64,000 bases of DNA from Diabrotica undecimpunctata (Eukaryota; Arthropoda; Insecta; Coleoptera; Chrysomelidae). Where the stretch lies: the NCBI RefSeq assembly GCF_040954645.1, contig NC_092807.1, positions 80,684,017-80,748,016 on the forward strand. Direction: 5' to 3'. Shown piece by piece: positions 21,945 through 35,042 of the stretch (the stretch's first letter is position 1; every line of letters starts with the position of its first letter). Under the pieces are notes generated by a model that saw only the letters and a program-made list of their open reading frames with translations, was not told where the DNA came from and ran no database searches. Position numbers and translations under genes: made by a program.

Positions 21945-23832
21945 TAAAGTTTGTTTAATAGTAAATGGTTGACTTTACTTAGTACCGACTATAAACATCC
22001 TGGGTTAACTGATAATAGTATAAAAGGCCCGGTTTCAGGTAAAATTTAAATATGTTTCCTGGTAAAATTTGTCAATCTTCCTTTCTTAATGTTGATTTAA
22101 TTACGTACAATCCAAACTCATTATAATTTCATGAATACAGATAAGACTTACATTGACGAAACTGTACTGATAAGAGGGTTTTTCGAATTCGATGATAGTG
22201 CGCGACGGGTTTGCTAATCACCTTTTAAGTGGTTGTCAGGTATTTATATAATAATTTTATGGAACTGAACACCAACCACTATTTAAATACCAGTTCTTAC
22301 CAGTTCTTACCAGTTCTCCTAGTGTTCCGGTAAAGAAGAAACATTTATCTGTAGATGCAAATCAAATTGTAAAATATATATACAGTACCTTACTTAAAAG
22401 AGGACTTTACACAACCGCTACGAGTGAATATGCGATTTGACTAAAATACCTCTGACCACAGTACAAAGAATTACATCAAATCCCATAGAAACAAGAAAAA
22501 ACGTAGAAATTACAGTTCCACCAAATGTATGGACGAAGCCGATAAGGACTTGATACGTCAAAAAGTTTATACCATATACGAAGAGCAAAGCATACATACA
22601 TTAAGAGCTCTGAAACAACTTCTCAATGTTGACGAAACCCAAATAAGCTGTAGCCTCACCAGCTTATGGAAAACTTTGAAAAGTATGGGCTTTCGATATC
22701 GTACAATTGGGTTATGAGTATATAACTTTGATAAGAAAACTCCCTTCTAAAAATCGTCCGATAATTTACATCGACGAGACATGGTTTGACACACGTTCAA
22801 CGCGACATAAAGGATTTGCCGAAATAAATGGAAAAGAATAACGATTTTACATGCTGGATCAGAAAATGGTTGGATTCCAAATACCCTGTGGCTTTCTGCA
22901 GAGAATATTAAAGACTCCTGCCTCGACTACGATAAAGATACAATGTCAGAACTTTTTGAAGAATGGTTCAAAAATAATCTTATGCCAAACATTCCTCAGA
23001 ATAGCGTAATAGTAATGGACAATGCAAGCTATCACAGTCGCCGACTAAGTAAGGCACCAAACTCGAATAATACTAAATTTGAAATTAAAAATTACATGGA
23101 GACGAATGATATATATTTTAAAGAATGTTACACCAAACAAGAGCTTTTAGAAGTTTTAAAGGCATTTTCTATAAAAAAAGTATATGTTTGTGACACATTG
23201 GCAGAGGAAATGGGATGTACAGTGCTGCTGCTTCCACTCTAATATTGTTTGTTTAATCCCATAAAACATATGTGGCACGAATTGATGTCTAACGTGAGAT
23301 CACAAAATATTTCTCCAACGTTAAGTAGTGTTGTAGAGTTAATAAGAAAATATGTCAATGATATTCTTCTAAGTAGTTGGAGAAATTCAGTCCGACACGG
23401 AATAAGCAAAGAAAATTCATATGTTCATGTAGATCATAATATAATTGAACCGATAATAATTAATTTAGATAAGGATAGCGATAGCAAAACAGAACGATGT
23501 GTGGAGTGATACTGTCATCAAATCTCCAGTCGTTACGATTAAAAAAAACGGTTCTTTTCAGAACCAAAATTATTATTAATGTTTGTTTTTCTCTAAACTT
23601 AGCAATTAAAATAGATTTAATTTATTTTTAAACTCATTTAAAAACATTAATTTAGGGTATAAGGCAAAGCAATATATTTTACATTCGTTTTTTTTGTTTT
23701 TGTCGTCGTAATTATTGTAAATTTTGTGGACCCTTTGCTTTATTATTGGAGTACCGTCTAGACAGTATTAATTGTCAAAAGACCAACTCTGATACCAGTT
23801 GAAGTCAATCATTTTCTGCTAAACAAACTTTA
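21945..23832 (+). mobile_element. Tc1/mariner-like DNA transposon
   Basis: The left end from 21,944 and right end to 23,833 match as inverted repeats (GTAAAGTTTGTTT, then diverged similarity for about 35 bp more, including TTGACTT). A TA at each edge (21,945-21,946 and 23,831-23,832) fits the expected TA target. The transposase at 22,340-23,509 lies between them, giving a 1.9-kb element. Confidence 0.7.
22340..23509 (+). pseudogene. IS630/Tc1/mariner-superfamily transposase, decayed
   Basis: Broken frames read as one DDE transposase. A helix-turn-helix (KIPLTTVQRITSNP) lies near 22,445. DEADKDLIRQKVYTIYEEQ and LWKTLKSMGFRYRT follow at 22,529-22,700. The first catalytic Asp is in YIDETWFDTRS near 22,770 and the second in VIVMDNASYHSR near 23,010. 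The C-terminal block FNPIKHMWHEL is at 23,250. The usual NPIE Glu is Lys here, so a catalytic residue is lost, and stops at 22,717 and 23,240 break the frame. The spacing between second and third catalytic positions is long (about 90 residues), unlike classic Tc1. Confidence 0.75.
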
Positions 23833-25250
23833 CGTGGTAAACATTTATCATATTTTTTGTAGATCCTACTGTAAATTAAGAAAAGTATTTAGAAAGTTGA
23901 TTCTAAGAAAAGCTCGGATTATGAGCAAAATGCATTTTTTGCTTATTCTAAACTCGGATTCACCAGTAGAGTTCAGCGTTGGCTCTTACAGTCAATGTTA
24001 ATCAAATGGAAGAAAACGCTGCAGCGTTGCTTATAGTTCATCGTTGGCCTCAACGTGGCAGAGTCGGCTTCGAACTTAACACTCCCTTACACACGGAGCA
24101 CTTGCAATTTTGCACTAACATTCACTGATTTGCCTTAATGACTGTTCCAGAAAATATTCGGACGTCGTCGTAATATAGTACTCAACAATTGATAAGGACC
24201 ATAATTATGACTTCAAATATTTTAAAAGTTTGTTGAGATCCTAGTATGATGACTTGAATAGAATAAATAAAAATAGACGACTTTAATATTCAATTTTTTG
24301 CTGACCCTAGTAAAAAATGGCCATAATGGCAAAATTTATTTTATTTGGTTTAAAATTAATAATAAAGTCGGGGTATTAATATTAATTTAATTATATTAAA
24401 TTTTTACAAACTTCGGCTATTTCTGGAGTAAAATATTACTTCGATCCTTATCAATTGTTGAGCACTGTTGTATTTGACAAATAGAAAATTTCTTACATCT
24501 CTTGTTGTCATATTTACGGAAATGGATCTTTGGAGACCTTTTGAATAGAATTAAAATGAATAGAAAGAGAATGCCACAATTAGTGGATAAGTCAAAAATA
24601 TATCGAGGATACATCATTTATATTAGTATTATTTATACAGGGAGTTTCATTAACAGTTATCCATATAGTAACCGGAGATACCTTATCACAAAATACGAAG
24701 ATTTAACCTAAAACACTAATCACATGCTATGATTTTTGTGACTGATATTTTTAAGTTAAAGTTGATTTCATATAATTGAATGAACTATCTTTCAATAAAA
24801 TCCTTGCAACTCATAAATATTGGCAATATCATTTTGATGTCTTCTACTTTAAAATGTTCAATATGTCTGATTTGCCGATATGAATGAGTCAGATTAAATT
24901 TAATTATTAGAAGAATTTTTTTACTAACAACAAAATTTTTGTAATTGATTTATATTTTGTATTTTGATAATGACCTTTGAAATGAAAGTCGTAGAATTCG
25001 TAGAATAGCTTACTGACTAATGGGCGTTTGTAGAAATGGTTTAACCGTGTAGAAATTTCGGTATTGTTGTAATTAAATACCTATTTAGAATTTTCCTGAT
25101 AATAGTATCTACTAATTGTTATACGAGTGCGTATATCTATAGCAGTTTTGCAGTTTGTAGAAACGGTTTAACTGTTTTCTGTGTGCATTCGAGAAGGTAC
25201 GTTAACTTGTCAAAAAATAAGTGCAATTTATTTTTAAACTTTTTTATGTA
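23833..25250. other. No recognisable feature
   Basis: AT-rich sequence; the overlapping frames at 24,417-24,711 are mutual shadows without motifs. Confidence 0.5.
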
Positions 25251-25269
25251 CTGTGTCAAAAACATGGAA

Positions 25270-25638
25270 CATTTAGAGGTAAAAAGTTTCAACCAAGAAC
25301 AAATCTTAGATTTATATGCGCGACAAATAATTTTGAATATGTTGATATATACAACAAAAACAAATTCCGATCTGATTCCAACACAAATTGTTTCTACAAT
25401 AAGTACAGCGCTGAGTGTTAGCGATAGGACAGTCTGGAAAATTCATCAGGAAGGATTGGAACATAATGGAGACTTACCCAAAATTCTGAAAAAAAAACCA
25501 CGTAAACGGACCAAGAAGGAAACTAATCGGGAGTTTACCTACGATGAGAATATCAGGAGCCAATTGAGAAGACTTGTTCACATGGAATTTTTCTTAAAGA
25601 ACATACCCTCTGCCAGTGTTCCCTTTTTATTTGTCTAA
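25270..25638 (+). pseudogene. Transposase N-terminal fragment (Tc1/mariner-like)
   Basis: The frame from the Met at 25,264 shows a helix-turn-helix (ISTALSVSDRTVWKIHQEG), a basic linker (KKKPRKRTKKET) and the start of the next domain (IRSQLRRLVHMEFFLKNIPS). This order resembles the N-terminus of the transposase at 22,340 but the two are not close copies. Coding similarity ends at about 25,620, where a minus-strand LINE scrap begins. No catalytic domain follows, so it is a fragment. Confidence 0.55.
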
Positions 25639-25639
25639 C

Positions 25640-26035
25640 TAAAGTATTCGTTTCATTTCTGATTCGTTTAAAGTGGTTAAATGCTTGTTGTGTTTGTTGT
25701 ATTCTGTATTGTTTAAAAGATTTCTTGTTTTCTTAACATTTTGTCTTCACTTCCTCTCTAAACCTGGTGTTTTCTTTTTTGATATGTTAGGGTTCGTTAC
25801 GGTCCTCTCTACAAGTGATTCTGTTGCGGTATGTTATTTTTGAGTTTTTCCCAGCTTTCCTCGATGTTATCTTCTCTAATATTTCATTCCCAGCGATCTT
25901 CTCTGATATTCTTTTCCTGTTTAAGTATTCCGTTTATTTCGTACTTAGTCCTTCGACTTTGATTTTTGTTTGTTTTGGCGCCGCTCTCTTAGGTGGGAAG
26001 TATTTTAGGATGATTCTTATCATTGAAACAAACTA
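25640..26035 (-). pseudogene. LINE ORF2 linker fragment, decayed
   Basis: Read on the minus strand, broken frames give NIREDNIEESWEKLKNNI, ERTVTNPNISKKKTP and KEAFLKY-like segments, resembling the region between endonuclease and RT in LINE ORF2. Many stops. It abuts a plus-strand LINE RT at 26,040, head to head as at 1.1 kb. Confidence 0.45.
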
Positions 26036-26039
26036 AAAG

Positions 26040-27375
26040 TGGTAAATCTCCTGGGCCTGATTAAGTTACGATAGAATTACTCGAAATTTTTGATACTAAA
26101 TCTACTTACTTTCTTTTTAATCTAATCAATACCATATATAGAACAGAATGTAAACTAGTACCTTAAGAATGGCTCCAATCGACATTTACACTGCTAACAA
26201 AAGCCAACATAGCCTTAAGGAGTCATGTCTTAAAATTATTTCACTATTTATTTCACTTGATGAAGTAATTCACAATAGAATACATAATAAATTAGATGAA
26301 GGCATAAGTAAATCAAAAATGGGATTCAGGTAAGGTCTGGGAATACGGGATGCACTATTTGCAGCGTGTGTTCTTTTGCAGATATGCCTAGATATGACTC
26401 GGAAATTCCTTAATTTTAAGAAGGCATTTGACAGAGCACAGCATAATTGGCTCAAAGAAATTTTGTTAAATAAAAACTATATTGGAATTAAACAGCGAAA
26501 GTGAAAGTTCAAAATAAACTGTCCGACAATGCCCAGATTCGCCGTGAGGTGCGCCAAGGGTGTGTTTTATCACTATTGTTGTTTAGTTTATACAGTGAAG
26601 CCATCTTAGAATTAGCGTTGGCCGAAGTCAATGATGGCCTTATAATAAACGGTGAGCCACTTGTGAACATAACATAAGATATGCCGACGATAGTCCTTTT
26701 AACGGGAATACTAGAACAACTGCAACACCTTGCTCAACCACTAAATATACATTGTAACGATTCCAAGTTTATGGTATTTATAAGCTAGTACTAGATAATA
26801 CAGAAATTAAACAAATATCTTCGTATAAATACCTTGGACCATATATCACAAAAGATATTTTATCAAACAAAAGAAATAAGATGCCACATTAAAATTGCAT
26901 GTTGAACTTTTAACAGAATGAGAAAGAGTTTCTCTAATCGCAATATCAATAAAACGCTCTGGATAAGAATGCTTCGATGATATATTTTTTTTATTCTTTT
27001 GTATAGGGTTGGGTCCTGAATAATGATACAATGCAATATTAAAAACCTGGAAGCATTCGACATGTATGTAGTATTACAGACATTCTGAAAATATTATGGA
27101 TAGATCGCAAAATAAACGCACAAGTTCTCAAACAACTAGGAAATCAATGCGAAGTTTTAAATTCAACAAAAATCAGGAAGTTATAATACTTAGGGAACAT
27201 CACTAAAGATAAAAAATACGAACTATTAAGGAATATACAGCAAGGCAAACTTAAAGGTAGAAGAAGCGTTGAAAGACTTAAAATCTCGTAGAAATATTCA
27301 GGCCCGTAACCAACAAAATTCTAATTGCCAAAATGGTTTCTAATCTTCGATAAGAGGGGAACTTGAAAGATGAAG
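26040..27375 (+). pseudogene. LINE RT and C-terminal region, heavily decayed
   Basis: Broken frames recover the RT order: KSGKSPGPD near 26,040, EWLQSTFTLLTKAN near 26,170, FKKAFDRAQHNWLKEIL (motif A) near 26,418-26,465, VRQGCVLSLLLFSLYSEAI (motif B) near 26,545-26,605, a damaged YADD region near 26,680, YLG near 26,830, and a C-terminal region to about 27,370 (EGNLKDEEG). More than ten stops or frameshifts. It is an old relative of the LINEs at 1 kb and 21 kb. Confidence 0.7.
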
Positions 27376-27557
27376 AAGGTGGTTTTTGCACATTTTTCCT
27401 TGTTTTTTTTTTAATTGTCTGCTACTATCAATGATATTATTCATAATTTATACATACATACGACTTTCTGTAATAAAATTTTATATTAATAATCAAATAT
27501 CAATGGTTTGTTTATACCACATCACTAGTAAAATTTACCTGACTTAAGACTTAAGGC

Positions 27558-30092
27558 TTAACCCATTAGCGCCTAACGGTACCATATGGGCTCGTTAGAA
27601 GGAGGTTTTTAAAACGTGAAGAATTTTTTGTAGTGGGGACTCCGAAGCGGTTTGAGTGGTCAAACAAGTTTAGTACATGTCGATACATACCTAGGAGAGT
27701 TTGTGCGAACCAGTGGTAAAAGGTTTCGTTTTGGATATTTGAATACATGTGATAGTAATATTCGTGAAAAATATGGACATCAAATTTGTGTAAGTATTAT
27801 TTAACTCTGAAAATATTATCTAGCTAATTGCATTTATAAGTATATTATCAATAACATGTGAAGGAATGTTAGTATGTAAAAACTGTTTTTGTCTAAATTA
27901 TTATGGCTATAAAATTTGCCTCTAAACATAGGTGTGCCCATATGGCTCGTTAGGCGTTAATGCCATTTAAGAATAATGTGTTTTATTTTAGGGGAATTAG
28001 GCTTCAAGAAGCTCTAGATATAGCTTATGATGAAGGAAATGCCGTAGATATATATATTGAGCCTCCTGATAGTAACATCTTAACTGATGAAGACTGCAGA
28101 TGAAGATGAGAGTGGTTTAGCAGACAATTTGTCGGCAGGACAACTGAGTGCTCCAGCTGAGATTGTATTTGCGAACAAAGACAGACTGGGACTCAACCTT
28201 GATAATATTGATATTTTATCTGCATCAACTCATGTACATGTTCCAAATAAGGACAGTTATTCACTGAATATAGCCATCAAACCAGCAGTCACCAATTTTG
28301 TTGAAGGAGATTTGCAAACCGGTAGTCGTACATTTCCACCAGGGGACTACTCTAAATACCAATCGTTGAGCTGTTCAGAGATATTTGAATGTTTTTTCTC
28401 CGACGATTTGCTTCAAATAATTTTACATGAAACGGTAAACTATGCTTTATTTCAAAATTGTCCTAATCCTAATCTGACCATAGAAGAATTAAAAGTTTTT
28501 ATTGGTATTCTGATCCTCAGTGGAATTAATGTTTTGCCATCGAAAAGAAGTTATTGGGAAAACTTAGATGATATGAAAAATATTATGATATCAGAAGCCA
28601 TGCGCCGTGATAGATTCTTGCAAATATGCAGATTTATTCATTTTGCTGATAATAACAATGTAAACACCTCTGATAAAATGTACAAGCTTCGGCTAATTAC
28701 AGACCACTTAAAATCAAGTTTTCTTAAACACTTTATACCTGAACCAAATCTTTCCTACGATGAATCGATGATTCGGTATTTTGGTCGCCATGGATGTAAA
28801 CAATTCATCCGTGGCAAACCAGTAAGATTTGGATACAAAGTTTGGTCGTTGAATACTCCGAATGGTTACCTGGTGAATTTTGAAGTATACCAAGGAAAAA
28901 ATCCCAGATCAAATTCTAATTATGAATCAATTTTTGGAAAACCAACGGCTCCTCTACTGCAAATGATTGAGGAACTAAAGGAAAAAGGAAACTTTCCGTA
29001 CAATTTTTTTTCGATAACTTGTTTACAAATCGAAATTTATTATGTACTCTAAAAGCTAATGGTTATACTGGAACCGGCACTATAAGGGAAAACCGCTTGC
29101 CAAAGGACTGCCCTCTACCTTCAAAAAAGGAGGTTGAAAAACAAAGAAGAGGATACTTTTCATACATTTTAGACAGGGAAACGGGAATAGTGTATGTTAG
29201 ATGGATGGACAATAATGTTGTCACCCTTGCTAGTACGAGTTATGGTATTGAGCCGGTGAAGGCAGTAGACAGGTTTAACAGAAAAGAAAAGAAAATACTT
29301 CTCATACCAAGGCCTAACCTTATAGCGGAATACAATAAAAATATGGGTGGAACTGACCAACTGGACAACAACATATCTTGGTAAGTTTGTCTCTTTGTCT
29401 GCCTTTAGAATATAATTTTTTATCTGATTGTAGTTATCGCATTGGTATTAGACCAAAGAAATGGTACTGGCCCATATTTACTTATCTAATTGATGCTGCA
29501 TTACAGAATGCATCGATTTTGTACAGAAAAAGTGGCCAAAAAATTAGTCAACTAGATTTTACACGAAGTATTTACCAGGTAAATAAACAGGTAGAAGGAA
29601 GCTATTCAGTAGTACTCTTGTGTTTCTTTTCTTTATTTCAGACGTATTTAACAAGATACAGGGTACAACCGAAAGCTACTGGACGAGCACCGAAAGCAGC
29701 AGCGAGTGATTTTCGAGTTAGCAATGATATTAGATATGATGGAATGCATCATTACATTATTACAGTCCCCGAAGGTAAAAGGCAAAGGTGTGGGGGTGAC
29801 AATTGCAATAGTAGGGGACGAACAATGTGCTGCAAATGCAATATTGGACTTTGTATAGATTGTTTTCGAATGTTTCATAATCAATAGTTAATTTTTATAA
29901 AAATAATTTTTTTTTGTGTATAATATAGGTTGCGCCTAACGAGCCCATATGGGAACAGCTATTTTAAAGCATCTTGTTGTTCCTAATAAAAAAATATGGT
30001 CAAAAGTATGTTGTAGGGTCTTATTTTAGTCATTATTATTGTAAATTTCTAAAATTTTAAGAAATTTTTTTTTCTCGGCGTTAATGGGTTAA
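27558..30092 (+). mobile_element. piggyBac-like transposon, copy 2, near complete
   Basis: TTAA at 27,558-27,561 and 30,089-30,092 borders inverted repeats TTAACCCATTAGCGCC (left) and TTAACCCATTAACGCC (right, inward), 15 of 16 identical. Subterminal CATATGG(G)CTCGTTAG motifs lie near 27,582, 27,942 (with GCG following) and, inverted, 29,935. At 2.5 kb with a transposase gene it is a standard piggyBac unit, unrelated in end sequence to copy 1. Confidence 0.92.
27773..29887 (+). pseudogene. piggyBac transposase gene with introns, lightly damaged
   Basis: A cut-and-paste transposase (DDE_Tnp_1_7) for TTAA sites. I propose a start ATG at 27,773 in a tiny first exon (to 27,789), with introns 27,790-27,991, 29,381-29,433 and 29,579-29,641, all GT...AG. 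Splicing joins TYHR-like blocks correctly (NNIS to YRIGIRPKKWYWP; DFTRSIYQ to TYLTRYRVQP). Catalytic Asp positions are visible: [10 protein letters not shown] near 28,757, FDNLFTN near 29,012, GGTDQLD near 29,350. The C-terminus is a Cys-rich zinc domain (CGGDNCNSRG, MCCKCNIGLCIDCF). Two frame breaks, near 28,096 and in a T run at 29,005-29,012, are the only lesions I see; either could be a sequencing error. Confidence 0.85.
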
Positions 30093-31285
30093 TTATTGTA
30101 ATATCCCCAACCTTTTTCCCTTATCTAATAAACAATTATCAGTTGTACAGTCGGTTACTGTATCAAAGATTAGTTTTGCTGCTCGTGCTGAAAAGTAAAT
30201 AACATTAAGATCATGAATCGGACCATATTCGGAACTTTCATAGACGTTAGAGTTAGAGCATTTTGTAAATCGTGCGGTAACTATCTAAGTTTTATTTTCT
30301 CTCTCAATCTATTATCCCATAATTAAATTCCAAAGTGGGATTAAAATGCTAATTATTGTTATTTCTTAAAATTCTCAGATTTCGAGTAGTAAAAAGTACT
30401 TTATTAACGAGCATTGAGAAAGTCCACTTCATAAACGTAATTTGGAAATACTAAATTACTCAGTTTTAATCCAAAATATCTCTGTTATAGCCAAGTATCT
30501 CGGCGGGGTTGTTTAAGCAGTTAAAAAAAAGGGGAAGACAGATTTAAATTTGATTTATGCCAGATGATAATTGCATCCAACATTCATCTGCATAAAGTCA
30601 GTCACCTTTTATCTAAGTTCATTTTTGAAAAATATTTGAATTAATTCTTACTGGAGGAGTACATTCAGAAAACAAACTGGAAAAATGCTATGTGAAATGT
30701 ACTTTAAAAATTAAGTTAAGTAGAAGTTAACGGGCAAATTCCTGTCTTGTTATCGCGAATGAAACGACATATATGTTAATGACAGATATATAGCTAATTT
30801 GATAATAAGAATTTTGAACGAAAACTGTGGGAAAATACTTTATTTAGTTGCTGTTAAAAAATTTAAAAAAAAACAAACAATTTAACTACATGTATATTTA
30901 TACAAGATAGTTTAACAAACCTATTTTTACCCAACCCTATACCAGTGAATAAAAAATGTTAATCCTGCGGCCTATACGTAAAAGCTGTTATTAATTTAAA
31001 TACTTTTTATCATAACTTAATTCATTGTAATTTTATAAATTTCATAAAAAAAGTTTTTCTAAAGGCTCCGTGGAGGCTGCAGATATATATAAGGAAAAGC
31101 TTTCCGGTGTCCCATTGCCAGTTAAACCGGTAATTACAAGATAGGGAACATAGCTTAAAGCTGTTTTTTTTATTCCAAACGCAGCAATGAAATATAATTA
31201 ATAGAAGCAAAAAGAAAAGCAAAAAAAAAATATTTAAAAAACCGAAATTTAAACAGCAACTCACATGTATCAATAACAATTTCTA
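30093..31285. other. No recognisable feature
   Basis: AT-rich sequence with no coding or repeat signal that I can support. Confidence 0.5.
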
Positions 31286-31289
31286 AATT

Positions 31290-31620
31290 ATTAGTTACCA
31301 TAATTACCTTATTAGAAAGACAGAAGGTAAATTTATGTGAGTCAGTAATATTAGTAGATAATTTAAAGTCAAAACTTAAATCGGCACCTGGAAGTAATGG
31401 TCAATTAATAAAAAAAATGAACTGTTTTTTTGACAAAAATCAAGATTTTTCGTTTTTATCTAATGTTACATTTGAATCTTTTATTTTTATCCAATGTTAC
31501 ATGAATGGTACATTTTCCGAAGAACGACTAATTGATTCAAATTTTTTATCCGCTCTTAAATATGCTCCAATAACGTCTTTTTTTTTACTTAGAAAATCGC
31601 ATCGACCAAATGGCCATTAG
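31290..31620 (+). pseudogene. hAT-like transposase C-terminal scrap
   Basis: A plus-strand frame gives LERQKVNLCESVILVDNLKS, KLKSAPGSNGQLI and, at the end, FLSALKYAPITSFF. The last block resembles the 'APITS' start of the hAT dimerisation region, in which 'CDVERSFS' would normally follow. Here that part is lost, because the sequence passes into the 3' end of the I-type LINE at about 31,600. Only about 110 residues survive; this is a modest-confidence call. Confidence 0.4.
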
Positions 31621-33720
31621 CGAAAAATTAGTGGATTACATTAGGTACAATTACTTCAATACAATTTGGTTTATTAAATGCTGTGGTACTTATTAATGTC
31701 TTTCAAGAAATTCAGAGTATTGTTAAAGTTACAGTCTGCACCTAGAGCTTCTATAAGTGTTCCTGGTATCTTGTTATTGCTTCGTTGTTGATTGTAGATG
31801 GGACATTCACATAGTAGGTGCATTATTGTTAGTGTCGTATTACACGTTTCACATCGCGGCGGTTCGCACTTTTTAATTAAGTAATCATGCGTTAACCTAG
31901 TATGTCCGAGTCTGAGGCGCGTTACTATTATTTCTTGGCTTCTTGACTTAGGTAACACATTCCATGCCTCTATGCTGGGTTTCACTTGTTTTAATTTAGA
32001 ATTCGACACATTCCATTTATTTTTCCACGCACTTAAGATTGATTTTTTTATATAAGCTTTTATATCCGTTGATACTGATGTGTTTACGATCTCGGAAACG
32101 TCACTCACTATCGCGTCTTTCGCACTATGGCCAGCAGTTTCGTTGCCTTTTATTCCTATATGGGATGGGATCCAGATGAAATTTACCTCATTTTGATTGA
32201 TATAAGCCTGAAGAAGGACTGTTTTAATTTTTTTTAAAAGCGGGTTTTTTGGATACAGTTGTCGGATGCTTTGTATGGCACTAAGTGAGTCTGTTAAGAT
32301 AATATATTTGGATTTTGTTGTCAGATTGATTAGTTCTATGGCGCGATAGAGAGCATACAGTTCAGCTGTATAGATAGTACTAACATTAGATAGTTTGAAT
32401 TTAAGGACCTTCTCTGGAGTTACTACAGACGCTCCCACACCTTCGGATGATTTTGAACCATCAGTGTATATCTGGGTATGATTTTTATAACGACTAATGA
32501 TTTTTCTAAAATGGGAAATAATTAGATTAGGATTAGTGGAGTTTTTATCAAATGACGTAAGTTCAAAGTTATATGATGGTATGTTTTGAATCCAAGGTGG
32601 ATTATGATCATATGTGTATGGAAGACATTCAGGTATGACAATATCAAACAGATGCAAATGGTCTTTTATTCTTTTATAGAAAGGTTTATTAGAACGGTGA
32701 TTTGCATTAAGGTTTGGGTAATTATCAGTAAAAGTATTTCTATAGACAGGATTTTTTGCATTATCTTTAATTTTTGTTGCATATGTTAGACTAAGGTAAG
32801 CTCTTCTATCATTTAACGACAATTCATTTGCTTCGCAAAGTAAACTTTCAATCTGTGTTGTACAAAAGGCTCCCTGGCATATTCTGAGTGCTGTGTTATG
32901 AATAGTATCGAGCTTTTTAAGTACTGATTTCGATGCTGAGTCGTAAGCTATAGCCGCGTAGTCTAGATGTGATCGTATAATAGTTCTGTATATAATTAGC
33001 AATGTACTCCTGTCTGAACCCCAATTCTTGTGTGCTAGAATTTTTAGTAAATTTAATCTTCTGTAACATTTACATGCTAGATTATTGATATGTTTTCCAA
33101 TTCAACTTTCTGTCAAAAGTAACTCCTAGCAATTTTAGCGAATCTTTTTGTTGTAGTGATTGGTTGTATAGATATAATGAGATTGGTGTACTGACTTTCT
33201 TTTTAGAAAATACTATATATTTAGTTTTAGTTGTTGAAAAGATAAATCCAGTTTCCTCTGACCATTTTTCAATATCTAACAAGAAACTCTGTGCAAGTTG
33301 TGATAGGTTGTTTAAGTTTTTGCTTTGACCAAATATTACGAGATCGTCAGCATATAAGCGGCCTTTAAGTGGAAGTTTTAAATTTTAAAGTTTTTAAATC
33401 ATTTATGGCAATTATAAATAGCGTAGGACTTATAACAGATCCCTGAGGAATTCCATTTTCCAATTCCACTTTTGACGACAAATTACCATTTACTCTAACT
33501 TGGATATATCTTTTATATAAGAAGTTTTTATAAATGCAAGACAATGTCCTTTGATTTCTAAATCGTACAGTAATCTGATGATACGTGGCGCCAAGCTGTA
33601 TCAAAGGCTCTTTCAATGTCGAAGAATATTCCAATACATTTTTGATTAAGGGAGAAGGCTTGTCGATGTAGAACGTTCATTTTCAATGTAGAAATTAATT
33701 TTAAGTGCTCAAAGGTGTAG
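31600..33720 (-). pseudogene. I-type LINE ORF2: RT end plus RNase H, 5'-truncated
   Basis: Minus strand. RT pieces: FFDIERAFDTAW near 33,600, ENGIPQGSVISPTLF in 33,365-33,634, the YADDLVIFGQ box near 33,345-33,360, and TTKTKYIVFS in 33,082-33,282. The 442-residue open frame 31,674-33,002 holds the thumb, an RNase H domain and a Cys/His tail (CEPPRCETCN...HLLCECP). RNase H acidic residues: Asp181 (YTDGS), Glu214 (AELYA), Asp238 (LTDSLSA). The fourth expected Asp is Gly291 (GNETAG), so activity is doubtful. An RNase H after RT points to the I group. Three breaks separate the RT pieces; the 5' end is lost at about 33,720. Confidence 0.88.
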
Positions 33721-34808
33721 TTTTAAGACGGAAAATATTAAAAAGCATTTAGTTGTAGCTATTAATGATACAATTTTAATAGAATAATAAGTTGAGATAT
33801 ATTGTATAATAAACAATTATTAAGTTATTTGCCTGTTTTGCCTATATATTGTGTAGATGCTAAGATTTCTACCTTTTTACCTTTTCTTCTTTTCCTATTT
33901 ATGAGCCGATTTCTTTATTCTTTATATCTGAACTCTGCTCATAAGAATTAGTCTTCTTATAGTAAAATATGGAAAAATAAAGTTCTATAATATATTGATT
34001 TAAGCAAGCCTTGACAAATGTTACCTGTGTTATAAATCTGATAAATATCGATGTAAAACATTGGGTTCCCGGGGCATCTTGCTTTGCCGTTTTATTTATA
34101 CGTCTGACGTTTCTCACTGTGTTGAGTATAAGTGAAAAGTTTGTTGTTGCCTCGATAAAGTGGAAGATCTAGCGTTCATATTTTATGATTTTTCTACGTA
34201 CATATTTGCTTTAGGTGTATCTTTTCTCTCCTATATTAATTATTGATTTCCTTTTTTCGAAGCAGCGTTTTTACTGCAACGTTATTTTTGTATCCTCTCT
34301 TTCCTCCAATTTTTCTGGCTTTTGAGTTTTCCCTTGGTCATTGTTCTCGACGATTTTGTAATTTTTTGATCATAAATGAAAATTCATATGTATTCCATTT
34401 CCTTCTTTGTTTCTTTTGGTCGTAGATGTTGCTAAATGATAAAGTCTTATTAACTTCACGCAGTATTTTAAGTTCTTCTTTTATACTGTTCTCCTTCTGA
34501 TGTACAATGTATTTTCTCATATATAATTTTGTATTTTGCTTTTTAGATTTTTTCCTTCAGTTGTTGTTTTCTTATTATTTTAATAAAAGTTGTCTGATAT
34601 GAGAGTATTATGGTCTGACAGTATCAACTTCAAAATATGTTTTTACTGACTGAGCTTCTGAATCTTTGAATTTGTAGTTAATCAGATTGAATTCTATTAT
34701 TATATTTAAGTACAAACGATGTTTGTAACGCATTTATCTTTTGGTGATTTCTACATTACATAATATTTTTGAAGGAATTTTTTGAAAAGTTGTATTTGCA
34801 ACTGGAAA
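33721..34808. other. No recognisable feature
   Basis: AT-rich; small frames at 33,899-34,520 lack motifs and overlap each other on both strands. Confidence 0.5.
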
Positions 34809-35040
<232 letters not shown>

Positions 35041-35042
35041 AC

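Noticed and set aside
27773..29887. Domesticated host gene derived from piggyBac (PGBD-like), suggested by its introns
   Set aside because: Matching TIRs, TTAA on both sides and frame breaks show a transposon copy rather than a retained host gene.
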